A DNA stretch of 64,000 bases from Beroe ovata (lineage: Eukaryota > Ctenophora > Nuda > Beroida > Beroidae). The stretch is taken from assembly GCA_946803715.1 (NCBI GenBank), contig CAMPET010000066.1, positions 144,828 to 208,827 on the forward strand, in the 5' to 3' direction. Positions 11,643-23,000 of the stretch are shown here, one piece after another (the first letter of the stretch is position 1; each line of letters begins with the position of its first letter). Under the pieces are notes generated by a model. The model did no database searches. It saw nothing but the letters and a program-made list of their open reading frames with translations, and was not told the origin of the DNA. The position numbers and the translations under genes were made by a program.

Positions 11643-13400
11643 NATTCTCCGACGTTGATTGGGCGAATGTGGACTATCACCAGAGTCCAGCCTCTTTGGA
11701 CGAAGGGCAGACCGATGACTTGAAGTGTGAGTCGAAGCATGTGAATCTTGGAGATATTGAAGTCGAGTGCACAGTGGATGGATTCCTTGGTTATCCGGAC
11801 TGTACCAAGATAGGTGAATCGTGAACATGTTTTGTAATAACTTCTACAAATAACGGGTAAAGGCTATAGGTCTTCTCTAGTCTCTACCTGATTTTGTAGA
11901 ATTCAAGCAGCTAATCATTAGTGTTACCATATTGTCGAATATTCACCCGTCATATTCGATATCGAGCAACGAACTAATGTTTTCAAGCCGTTTGGGGCGA
12001 CTTGAAAGCATTGTGTTATTGTATTAAAGTTTGGTTTTTGTATCTACCACATGTCTCGACAACCAACATCAGTACACCTATCGGGTACAATACATAGCTC
12101 AGGCCTAGGTTACAACTATCTTATTGTGGAGACTAGAGACAAAATCCTGATCTGATGGAAGAATACCAATCGGAGGTGAGTTATGGAACATGGAGATAAA
12201 CAGTTTCCCTAACAAATGCATGTTTCCTGTGTTACCCCCTCAATCACATAGTACTAACAAAATGTGCACGTGTCAGGTGAATCACCTTACCGGGATATCC
12301 AGCATTCGCTCACCGTCCATGTCTGTCAGCATGAATATGTTGTCAGTTTCCAACTTCTCAACCTCTCCCCACAACCTGTCAACAGTTGTCAGTGATTCAC
12401 GTAATAAAGTGATATGGTGTTTCCATAGCAACACGCATCACAGCTCAGCATGAGCACTCAACGCTCAATATCGCTCCTCAGAAGCTGGACCTCGCCTTTA
12501 AGCCACGAGTTTTGCTTGGCGACAGTTACTCGGGTGTAGCAGTTGTATCGCTCTCTTATGAGGATCCTTGGTGTTAAATGTGAACACATGATTGAGTATA
12601 GTCTGTAAATTGAAATGCAAGACTATACCATCTGTTGACAATAACATTTGTATTGCCTGATTTTTCTGTAAATAAGGCAGTTTGCTTACACGGCAGTTTG
12701 CTTACACGAGTCTTACATTCTTTTTGATGTGTTTCAAAATGTTAAGGATAAACATACGTTGAGGAATGAGGATAAATCATGCGTTGAGGATATTGATAGT
12801 AGAAATTGAAAAACTCGGAACGTCGACTTTCAATGAACAGTTGATATCACAATATTCCTATTTGGTAGGGCACGGCCATTTTTTTGTTGCTTCGTCAAAA
12901 CAAAACGCGCGCGAATTCGTGTGCGCGCGTACAAAAAGATGACGGACAATTTTTGAGCACACTAAACAATAACACCTGAAAAGACCCTCTCAGAATGATT
13001 TCGCGCGTTACCCTGAGGGTAGTAAATTAGTGAATCCGGGCCCATGCCCCATGAATACCCTTATTCACTGAATTAAGTCAATAAGTCACTAAATACCGTG
13101 ATACCGATTACCTTGTAGCCAATAAGCTCCCCCAGCATCCTTTTCTCTCAAAACGGTATCAATCTTCTGACTTCTCCCCTCGTTCGTCTTTCAGACCTGG
13201 AACACAGAGATTTGTAATCCAGATGACTCAATGGTTAGCGTGGTTACTGGTGACGGTACATAATATGGCGTATCATACATGGTATAGGGTGGTATAGTGA
13301 TATACTTGGAAAAGGGTGGTACACTGGTGTAGGTTATTCATTATTGATGATGGTTGTTTTAGCTTCTACCAACCATCCTCCTACAGTTGCAAGAATATGG
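11360..13400 (-). pseudogene. Decayed duplicate of the coiled-coil gene exons
   Basis: Blocks at 11486-11371, 12405-12285, 13205-13110 and 13390-13340 match, in the same order and strand, exons and flanks of the intact coiled-coil gene at 15370-16760. The copy of exon 4 (13110-13200) has lost a net 4 nt relative to the original and gained others, which frameshifts it into a stop. The exon 6 copy at 12285-12405 lacks the TTAG acceptor present in the gene. I read this as a pseudogene fragment produced by local duplication, later duplicated again with the 0.92-kb unit. Confidence 0.7.
11644..12566. repeat. 0.92-kb tandem duplication, copy 2
   Basis: Starts directly after a single N, so one boundary coincides with an assembly join. 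It repeats the fourth CCP exon without its splice acceptor, so that exon copy is probably not usable as assembled. Scattered substitutions and a small insertion ('gcatgagcactcaac' near 12445) separate it from copy 1. It could be a real duplication or two haplotypes placed in tandem. Confidence 0.85.
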
Positions 13401-14019
13401 GCATATCTTGTTGGGTGGCGTCCACTGACCACTGCAGTTGCCCGTCTATACCAACACAGCCATATTGTAGACCTTATCAAGATATGTTGGTAGGTCAGAT
13501 AGGTAAGTTAATTAGTTAGCAGTTATCAGTTATCATTTCAGGGTGATGTCAAACTTACAAGAGATAACAACATTCGTTAACTTCACAGGGATGAATAACT
13601 CGAAAGTAACAAAATATTCGGCAGCAATTCAGATATTACAATTCTATCAAAGCATAACAAAATCACACCTAAATTATTATTATACACCTACATAATCCTA
13701 CTTTGGGAAGTTTTGAGTTTAGCTTCTTTACATCCATTCAACTATCAACGGTGATAACCTTACGGAAAATTCAGAGCTACGATTCTAAAATCATATTTAC
13801 AAGATTGACAAATAAGTATCTAAACTGTCTCAGATGAGACACCTGGTGCGGATGCTATGGTTACACACTTCTCTGAACTGTTCCACTGGCACGCAATGAA
13901 ACATTCTGACAGGTTAAGAAATAGCGCTCATCAGTGACCTGCAGTTCCCATCTGGTTATTACATTCAAGTACTTTTTTAACACTAGCCACTGTCTCTGGG
14001 CATAGGTTCGTTCGCCACT

Positions 14020-14240
14020 ATGGGCAGGTGCCGGATTGTGCAGGTTTGGTGCCGGGTTGTGCAGGTTTGGTGCTTTCTTATTCTAACGCCCGTTTGGCGC
14101 GAGTTCGGCAAGGTCCGGCGCTAGTCTTATGTAGCATTGCAGGTCTAAAACCAGTCTAACGCAGGTTTGGCACTGGTTTGACGCGGATCCAGCGCTACTT
14201 TAATACCATGAAGGCTGAAGCCATGAAGGTCTAACAATTT
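14020..14240. repeat. GC-rich degenerate repeat of 'gcaggtttggcgccggt' type
   Basis: Loose copies of a ~20-bp unit with 'gcaggtttgg', 'gccgg' and 'tctaacgc' run through this stretch. A homologous block in both orientations lies at 46597-46850 and a smaller one at 9220-9362. It contains no open frame of note. Confidence 0.6.
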
Positions 14241-14417
14241 AGTAACTAACAGACCTATGCCCCTTTTCAGTCTAACCCATGAATACATAGGTCTATTAAT
14301 AAGAGTATCTCTTATAATTTATCTCTCTCCTTGATTCTTTGCGTAAGATATGACATTTTCATTCCACAGCGATTTGTATCTTTTAAAAAAGAGCCGACAC
14401 TTGACCTGTTCATTCAC

Positions 14418-14524
14418 CAGTGGTAACTACAGAGTGGTAACTACAGAGTGGTAACTACAGAGTGGAACTACAGAGTGGTAATTACAGAGTGGTAACTGCA
14501 GAGTGGTAATTACAGAGTGGTGAG
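14418..14524. repeat. 14-bp minisatellite at the 3' end of the coiled-coil gene
   Basis: About seven units of 'agtggtaactacag' with small variants. The stop codon of the minus-strand coiled-coil gene (14510-14512) lies inside the array, so its final residues are encoded by repeat sequence. Confidence 0.85.
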
Positions 14525-17500
14525 GGAAACTGGCATCTTATCCTGGAGTGTCCACTCGTAACTGCTGACGGCCAGTAAACCGGACTCTTCCTCTGTACCG
14601 GGTGGCGGACTGTGGAGTGGCTTACAGTGGCCTTGTATCGTGAGAAGTTGTAGCTCAGCCTCCGTCAACCCTATCTCCTGAAACAGTTGCTATGGTAACC
14701 ACTGATCTCCGACATAACAACAACTGGTTGATGGCCACTGGTTAGTAATCAATGGTTATATATCAATGGTTATATATTAGTGAACAAAAGTTGATCATTG
14801 ATAACTCTCTGTTAGACCCAGGAAAGAACAAAACTTTTTATTTAGGGAGGATACTGATGGCTTTTACGTCAATTTCGGTTTGAGAAATCATCCTGATCCA
14901 CAGATCAGCGTAAACCATCATTGTGGACATCCAGCTACTGACTGTTATGCTCCGAGCAGGCAAGCCCACTCTCATCATTCATCATGCATCACCCCCGCCG
15001 ACGATTATGATGCCCAGTTTCATGGGTCCCATCCCTAGCCCGTCTGTGATTGGGACTATTACTCAGTTTGGTACCTATTCTGCCGGACGAATCAGTGAGC
15101 TATATAATAATTCGTCCTCACCTCGCCGTCTGAGTCAGATTCCTCACTTTCCTCACTCTTGTCCTCTTGTACTGGTGTAATTGGTAGAGCTGCGCGTCTC
15201 CCAAACGTGGTACCCTTCTTGACACACTCCATGTAGTGTTGCCTGGGAGATTACCCACGAGTCAGTCGTAATAATAGCATGATGTTTTTGAGTCGTTTGC
15301 TGGGCCACTTGTATGGCAGTTTTTTTCGAACTATCATTTGAAGAAGTATGTTTCAGGTGAAAGACTCACCGGGATCGAGTAATATCCAGCATTCGCTCAT
15401 CATACATGTCTGTCAGCATGAATATGTTGTCAGTTTCCAACTTCTCAACCTCTCCCCACAACCTGTCAACAGTTGTCAGTGAATCACGTCGCTAAGTGAT
15501 ATGGTGTTTCCATAGCAACACGCATCACAGCACAGCACTCACCGCTCAATATCGCTCCTCAGAAGCTGGACCTCTCCTTTGAGCCACGAGTTTTGCTGGG
15601 CGACAGTATAGTTTCTCGGATCTAGCAGTTGTATCGCTCTCTAATGAGGACACGTTATGTTCAAAGGAGTGATCATAAGTGTCCAAATAGGACACATAGT
15701 TGCGTCGAAAGTGGTCAAGACTTATGTTTGTTTCTGTTAAATATGCAAGACTTACATCTGTGGCTTGGTATTTCTGTGAATCAACTTTCGTAGCAGTCTC
15801 TTTGCTTATTTCATCTAATGTGAGTCTCAGATTTTTTTGGATGTACTCTGTTAGGATAATTTGTTAATAAGGATTGATGAGGATTCAAATTTTCCCAATT
15901 TTTCGACTTGAAGCTTGAAACTTTCACATATGTATCCAAATTATCTGGTAAATCAATAATCTGGTAATAATTTGGTCATCCCATTGATCTGGTAATTCAA
16001 TTTTTACTAACCTGAATTTTCATCAAATGAACAGTTGATATCACTGATAGTTCCCCTCAGTATTTCAATGTTCTTCTTGTGTAGGACACTGCCATTTTCC
16101 TGACAAAATTCATGCAAAACTAAACGCATGCGGATTCCCTTGCGCACCAACAGAGAGGTGACAAATTAAATTTTATGCACGTTGAACAGCAACATAACAG
16201 CCAAAAAGAATCACACAGAATATTCTTCCTTTCAATGCACTGCGATTTTTTTTCAGTAACTTAGAAGGGGACACACAAGGTATTCACTAATCACTATTCG
16301 TAAATCATGAAGTAAACTCAGAAAGCTCAAACCTTGTAGTCAAGAAGCTCCTCCTTCTCTCTCAAAACTGCATCAATCTTCTGCTGACTCTTCTCACACT
16401 CCTCCTTGAGACCTGGAACACAGAGATGTGTAATTCCCAGAGCTCGTTCCAGATGACTCAATGCTGTAATGTGGTTATTGTATTGCTGGTATAACGTGTT
16501 ATATTATGGTGGATCAGAATGGTCACCCGAAATTTTATCTCTGACCCTTCTTATCCACGTGGCACTTCTCTTGGGTCAAGTCGGAGTTTAGTGACCCTCC
16601 TGATCCATGAACTCTGTGATCAACGTGGTGGATCAGGAGGGTCAAAATGAATTTGATCTCTGAAAAATAAAATTCCGGGTGACCCTGGCCCTTCTGATCC
16701 ACCAAGGTGGTATGCTTTTACCAACCATTTTCCTCCTTTTGCAACGCTACAGACATGTCTTGCTTCTCTTTCAGAGCATTTTCCAGCTTATTGTGCAGTT
16801 CAGTTAGAGTGTTCTGATAATCAATGTCGAAATCTTTGGCTGACTTCATCGACTGCTTCACATAAGATAGTTGCTCAGACTGTAGCTTCAGAGTCTATAG
16901 ATGTAGGTTATGTTAATGTGGGCTTATTAAGTCACTGGTCAATCTGTGATAGCCAGACTGGGCCTATAATTAGGGCTTACTTATAAAAGTTACATTTCAA
17001 ATGAAAATGAAAATGTCATTAGTGATCCTTGGCTTATAGAACCAGAGAATATCACTTGCTAGCCCAAGATTCTATCATGCATCTACTATTCATCACGACA
17101 TCACATAAACTCACTGTTTCTTTACAAGTTTCATTCTCGACATTCAGTTGAATAATTTCCTCCTTGAAAGCTTGTATTGTCTTTGTTTTCACTTCAATTC
17201 TGGATAGGATAAGTTATGATTTATGCCAATTAACAAAAATGATGCAGAGTTTACATGACATATGCCTCAAGCAAAGCCAGTGACATATTTCACAGTAGCA
17301 GGCCCAAGTTACATACCAATTAGACATTAAATGAACCCCTGGTGAACTACATTATGACCATATGTGACCACTCTTTGACCCCCATGAGACCACTTTTTGA
17401 CCCCAGTAAATTTTAATACCCCAATATCATGTCAGTTGCATGCTGGTAGCACCAAAGTTTTTATGGTAGATGCAAGTATTGCCCAATTATAATAAACAAA

Positions 17501-17893
17501 TCCAGCCAAATTTTGAATGCATACTCTAATAAATGTATTCAAGTTGCAATTACATACTAGCATTTCTAATTTCAATATGTCCAAACTTATTAGGTGATAC
17601 TAGTGTGCAATTGACATGATATTGGGGTTTACTGGAGTGTTACTATCATGAATCACCTGTACTCCTGGGGTGATACTGGCCAGATACTGGCCTGAAACCA
17701 TCCTAGACTCAAAACACCCAAACATTAATTGCCATTCTAACTGATTATTCTATGATAATACTCACTGAAATGATAAGATTGACTCTGCTACTGACAAAGG
17801 CTCTGATGATTTATTGCCAGTATCACTTATTGGCGCATTCTCATCATCTTCACCTACTGCTCCCTTCTTCCCTTTTTTGCCCTTCTTTCCCAT
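14510..17893 (-). CDS. Coiled-coil protein with Lys/Gly-rich N-terminus, function unknown
   Basis: Eight minus-strand exons can be read: 17893-17766, 17199-17115, 16894-16726, 16412-16333, 15640-15543, 15494-15370, 15242-15122 and about 14682-14510. The N-terminus is 'MGKKGKKGKKGAVGEDDENA'. The middle exons are Leu/Glu/Lys heptad-rich, for example 'TIQAFKEEIIQLNVENETCK', 'QSEQLSYVKQSMKSAKDFD', 'SQQKIDAVLREKEELLDYK' and 'LWGEVEKLETDNIFMLTDMY'. An acidic Ser/Glu stretch ('EDKSEESEESDSDGE') precedes the last exon, which encodes 'EIGLTEAELQLLTIQGHCKP'. This layout recalls short ciliary or basal-body coiled-coil proteins, but I do not recognise a specific family. The exon 5/exon 6 junction does not join in frame with the sites I can see, so one boundary is wrong or an exon is missing. 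A decayed partial copy lies at 11360-13400. Confidence 0.65.
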
Positions 17894-18010
17894 ACTTGGA
17901 GGAAGATATGACATTAACCACAAATTATACATTAAAATAATTAAAAACCCAGTGCTGTCATGATAAGTACTGACAAATATACTATCAAGATATTAAAATT
18001 AGGATATAAG

Positions 18011-18047
18011 ACTCAAGATATGAAACTCTGAGTTTCATATCTTGAGT
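18011..18047. repeat. Perfect 18-bp palindrome with 1-nt spacer
   Basis: ACTCAAGATATGAAACTC, a single T, then the exact reverse complement. Related 'caagatat' and 'actcaag' words continue to about 18110. It lies in the promoter-side spacer of the coiled-coil gene, with no other feature near. Confidence 0.8.
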
Positions 18048-18699
18048 TTCAAACTCAAGAGTCAAGATATCAGATATCACAAGATATTACGTAACTCAAG
18101 ACATTAGATATAATCACAGATTGAACCTTGGAGCTTGTTATGTACCCCACTTATCAACCAAGTATTTCTGAATGAGATATGAATTGATGAAATTGAACAG
18201 AGGATCAATTTTCTAGACAATGCACATATTACACAAATTTCCTTGGAATAAGCAGTTAAAGAACCAAAGGTTACGAACAGGGAATTGTTGAAAACATCAC
18301 TACTAGCTTCAACTGTTCAACTATTCTTCAAATTCTGGGTTTCTTCCTCCGGCCTCCTGAGGCACACAACAAACTAAAATCTTGTCAATATTAGGAACAC
18401 GTGCTGCACCAAGGAATAAAAAGCAGAAAATATGATCCTGAACAGTGAAAACAGGACATAGAATATGGAGAGAGAGAGCTTAGTGCGAATATGGAATAAA
18501 GGACACACAACTATACTCAATTCAGGATGACGGATGCTTATATCTGTTAAGAACAGATGACCTGATGACCTCCAGCAAGTGCACGTGCAAGCTATAATTC
18601 AGTACCTACTACTTTACCTGCCATAGCTTTTATATATTCAAATTTTTAAAGGAAATAAAAGGAAATATAAGTTCATGACCATGACCACTGAATATCAAT

Positions 18700-19335
18700 T
18701 TTTGTTTATTTATATTGATGTAATAGTCCCGTCTTTTGTCCCGCGCCGCGTGACCCAAATACTCCGCGCGCGCTGCGCGTCTAGTCTCCGTGGTTAATGT
18801 ACGACTTTTCAATTTATTGAGTAGAATAAAGGCGCGCAACGTGTGTACACGTCCTTCATCCTTGCTATGCCGCACTGCAAGCGCGAGCGCGGCACGCACC
18901 ATGCCAGGCCCCATCGCAGCACAAAACTATATTAAACTTGTTTGGCAATGCAAGACCGCTGATGCAAGCCGGGCTGAGCGGCTTGCGTGAAAATAAGTTG
19001 ACAAGATGTATTTGAAGTTGGTACCTGCAGGGCCGGGTAATGATTTGAAATTTGGGTTGCTGCCTCTCTTATCTCTATGGTCCAAATAAATGGAATACAA
19101 TTACAAAGTTTCATAAAGTCAGATGAATTTAATTATAAGTGGTGTTATTGATTGTCCAAATTCGGTGAACCTGTAAAAAGATATAGTAGGGTCAGACAAG
19201 CGCTGCAGCTTTTTGTGCATTACATAAGCACACAGCTCACTGAATCGGCCTGTAGGGAATCCTCTGTGACCAAGCTCCCTAAAAGGAACTGAAGGGCCCT
19301 TTTTTACCCGCATGTTCAACATTAGCTACAGATTA
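18700..19335. repeat. Interspersed repeat, copy A, with CpG-rich segment
   Basis: 19050-19335 is homologous to 52281-52590: shared blocks include 'ttgctgcctctct', 'atatagtagggtc' and 'gttcaacattagctaca'. The GC-rich part at 18741-18780 matches the reverse complement of 61480-61517 over about 30 bp ('ggagtatttgggtcacgc'). No coding capacity is evident. The remainder of 17900-20090 holds no gene I can support. Confidence 0.7.
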
Positions 19336-20094
19336 GCTACAGGTGATAATTTCATTCCTTAATCCAGTATTTGACAAGTATAATTACAATCAGGCATCTA
19401 CTCATTATTTTTTGATTTGTTGTATATTTTTTCACCTAGACTTGACCAGGGTAGAGTGGGACTGTGGGAGCTCTAATACTTCCCTGTTTTAGAAGGGAAT
19501 TAATGTAAAATATGTAATAACACCCCAAACCCCTCATCTGAGGTTTGTGGTGAAATTCCAAAATGAAGCAGGAAGTTTTACTGGTCATGTCAAAACGGTA
19601 ACCATTTCACTGATAAGTTACTCAGTGTAAGATTCCAAATATTTATTCATGGTCTTTTCTCTTATGGATATGAATACAGTAGAATGAAAACCATTGATGA
19701 AAACCACCCAAAGAAATTAATTGTTTGAGAATTGAGGGAATATTGCTACATCCATCATCTAACTCCTATTATTTGAAGGGCTAGATGATGTTAATCATTG
19801 AATATCTTTGATAATACTATGCTTAGTTTCAAGACTGCTTGTGATTCATTGCAGTCAAAGAACAAGACTCAAAGAAAGGTTTGTAATTTTTCAGTTAGGT
19901 ATATGATACTAAAATGAAGACAACAATCACACAACAATTAGGCAACATTATGACAACAATCTCTGTCTTGCCCGCAAACGACTGTCGACTTTAATCATTA
20001 TTGTCTTATTGTTGCCTTTTTGTTATGTTTTTGTTGCCTTATTAATGCATCAACACCAGCACAAATTGCCTTGTCAAATTAAATTTCCACCTCA

Positions 20095-23000
20095 GAAAGG
20101 ACTAGATGAAATAGCACGACTTGTGAATGATCCAGAGTTACAGTCTCGTCTGGATAGCAAGACTGACACTAAGAGCAGGCAGTTAACATGGAATTTGTTG
20201 CTCAGCTGGGTACACGAGGCTGCAGTTGAAAATGTGGCAAAACTTAGCTCAAGTGATCCTATTTCTAAAGCAAAGGGTTTGAAACTTTCCAACACAATTC
20301 AATCAATATCAAAAGAATCATCAAAATTTTCTCTTTGCTTCCCATCTACCCTAGCTGCGTTTTCAGGACTGACAGTAGCATACTCTGCTGTCATGAGTAA
20401 TGCTGATGCTCGTGGGGTGAGAATAAAAACAGGCGACGTTATCAATAGTCACGTGACTGACATTCTTATGGATGGAATATTGTGTCGATTCCTGGGTAAG
20501 GATTACCTGAGCGTGGTGTCGAAACACATCCTCTCCTCACCCCAACACTGCTCCAACGTTACTCTAACGAAGTGGATGGGTGAGTTCAGAGTATGCTAAT
20601 GAGCAATGGATTTGTGATATAATATGATGATCATTTAGATGATTAATCTTACCCTAATACAGCATTCCTGAATGAGCTTATAAACGCATGGAAACGAAAC
20701 AATCTCTCCTCCGTCCTCGTTATCCACACTGTACACAGAGTTGTGAGCTCTACCTCTCTAAAACACCTCGCTCACGGACCTGTTATATCCAGCTTCTTGG
20801 TGGATTTCATCTCGAATGAGTGGTTTGTTTTATTCAAAGTGCGAAAACCCTGGTCCGAGAGATACATGGGCCTATTCCAATGGAGCGCCATCAACTCAAA
20901 TTATAACCTTTAGGGAGCGACATTATGAAACAAACACCTTTTTTGTGAGTTCGTGCATGCAGCTTGCCATACTGATATGCAACCAGACAATGCAAGGAGC
21001 ACATTCGCCCCAAGTTGTGTTGGAGCTGGGCACACTTCTAGTCCCACTTTCTCGACGAGTTGTGTACAAGGGTTCCAAGGTAACCAGTCTGGTGATCATA
21101 CAAAGTTGTTCATCTATAATACCGGGACACCACTTCATATCACCATGTTGACACAGGGAGAAGTTATGGAGTTTGTCAACACTGTCTTGTCGTTGTGGAG
21201 GACACTGGATAGGGATGAAGTGCCCACTCCCCAGTTAGATGAAGTTAGTGAACAGGCACATCTCACTATATTTTCTGTGACACTACTCTGTACCTTGACA
21301 CCACTCTCTACTATGACAATTATCTACCTTGACACAAATCTTTACTCTGACTCCACTCCGGACACCAATCCGTACTCTGATACCAGTATGCACCGGTATG
21401 TACCACTTCGCACTCTGAAACCACTCTGTAGTGTGGCACCACTTTGTACTTTGACACCACTCTGCACTCTGACACCACTCTGCACTCTGACACCACTATG
21501 CACTTTGACACCACTCTAACTCTGACACCACTCTGGACTTAAGTTTGACGCATACTGACGGGTTATTCCCAGATAATCAGAGGTCTACAAGACACGGTGT
21601 TAAAAGATTTAGAGGACGGATCTATCCATTTCTCGACCGCAAATACCAGGTTTAAAGTGATCCCTTTTCGCAGTTGTATACTTTTGTACTCATGGACTAT
21701 TTTACAAGATCTTGTAAACATGATCATGTATAGTAGACACGAAAGTGTATACTACTTAACGCAAAATGTTGTTTACCTACCACCATTTTATTTATGTCAG
21801 GGAGTTAGAATTTGCAAGATGTGTTATTCATATTTCTTGTGAAATTAACACGTTTTTTACTTACACCCATATTTCAGCTGTGAGGAATTATTCCATGCTC
21901 TCTGTTCCAACGTGTTACTCTGCAATAAACGTCTCAATTCCGAATCTAATGCCGTGGTCGAAGAAGAACCAGCAAGAAGACGCCGCAAAGTCATCACCTT
22001 CCTGGATCTATTCGATAATCTCACTACGAAACAACAAAATCAGAAGATATCACTGTGAGTTTCACTCAAGCGTCACATGGACACATGTTATGCAAATGAG
22101 AAGCTGGACTCCTCATATGTCAATTAATGTTTCCAAATTTATGGCGGGAAAGTATCTCTGTCACACTCTAAAATATCGAGTTTGGAACACGCATCAACAA
22201 AATCCTGATACAAGCATGCTGTCGTACGCACACTTACTGAGCGCGCGCATGAACGAATCTGATTGATATGATACATTAGCAGCACTTGTACATACGGTTG
22301 TTTGCTTTCAATATTCACTATTGAGAGTGAACAGCTACAATCAGTTTTTATTTCAGATTAAGAATCGCCGGGACATTGATAGAAGAGCAATACTTTGATG
22401 TTGGAGAGCTGGAAAGACTGGTATCTTGCTGTTTACCTTGTCTGAGGGACGCTGCGAAATCTGATACCGCCTTCACAGAGACTTTACTCAAAATGATTCT
22501 GTCAATCGCTAGGGGTATGTGTGAGTGTCATGTTCATTATCACGCCTGTCTGTCTGTATCCAGCACTTGCTAAACCTTCTCGCAGTACACAAAGATTGGC
22601 CCCTAAAGAAGGATGTGATCGACGTTTTGGAGCGTATCACTATCCTGACCCACGAAGCAGCAACACTTCGGATATTGGATTGTTGTGAAAATTCAGCATT
22701 AGATCTTACACGACTGAAGAAGCCTACCTGGTAATGGAGTTCTTGAATTTGTGTGTGTGTGTGTGTGTNNNNNNNNNNNNNNNNNNNNNNTGTGTGTGTG
22801 TGTGTGTGTGTACTGTGTGTGTCTGTTCTCTGTGTATGTATGTGTATCATGTCAATGATATATCCATTACCAGGGCAAATGTATGGTATATCAGACGACA
22901 TTGGGCTGCGTGTGAGTTGTCCGATAAGAAACTGGTGCGATGGTTACTCAGAGGAGTGTGGAAAGATGTTATCCTGACAACACACAAGATAGTAACAGCG

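Noticed and set aside
18630-18990. Overlapping frames on both strands in the CpG-rich stretch
   Set aside because: Located in a dispersed repeat; no domain and no splice context.
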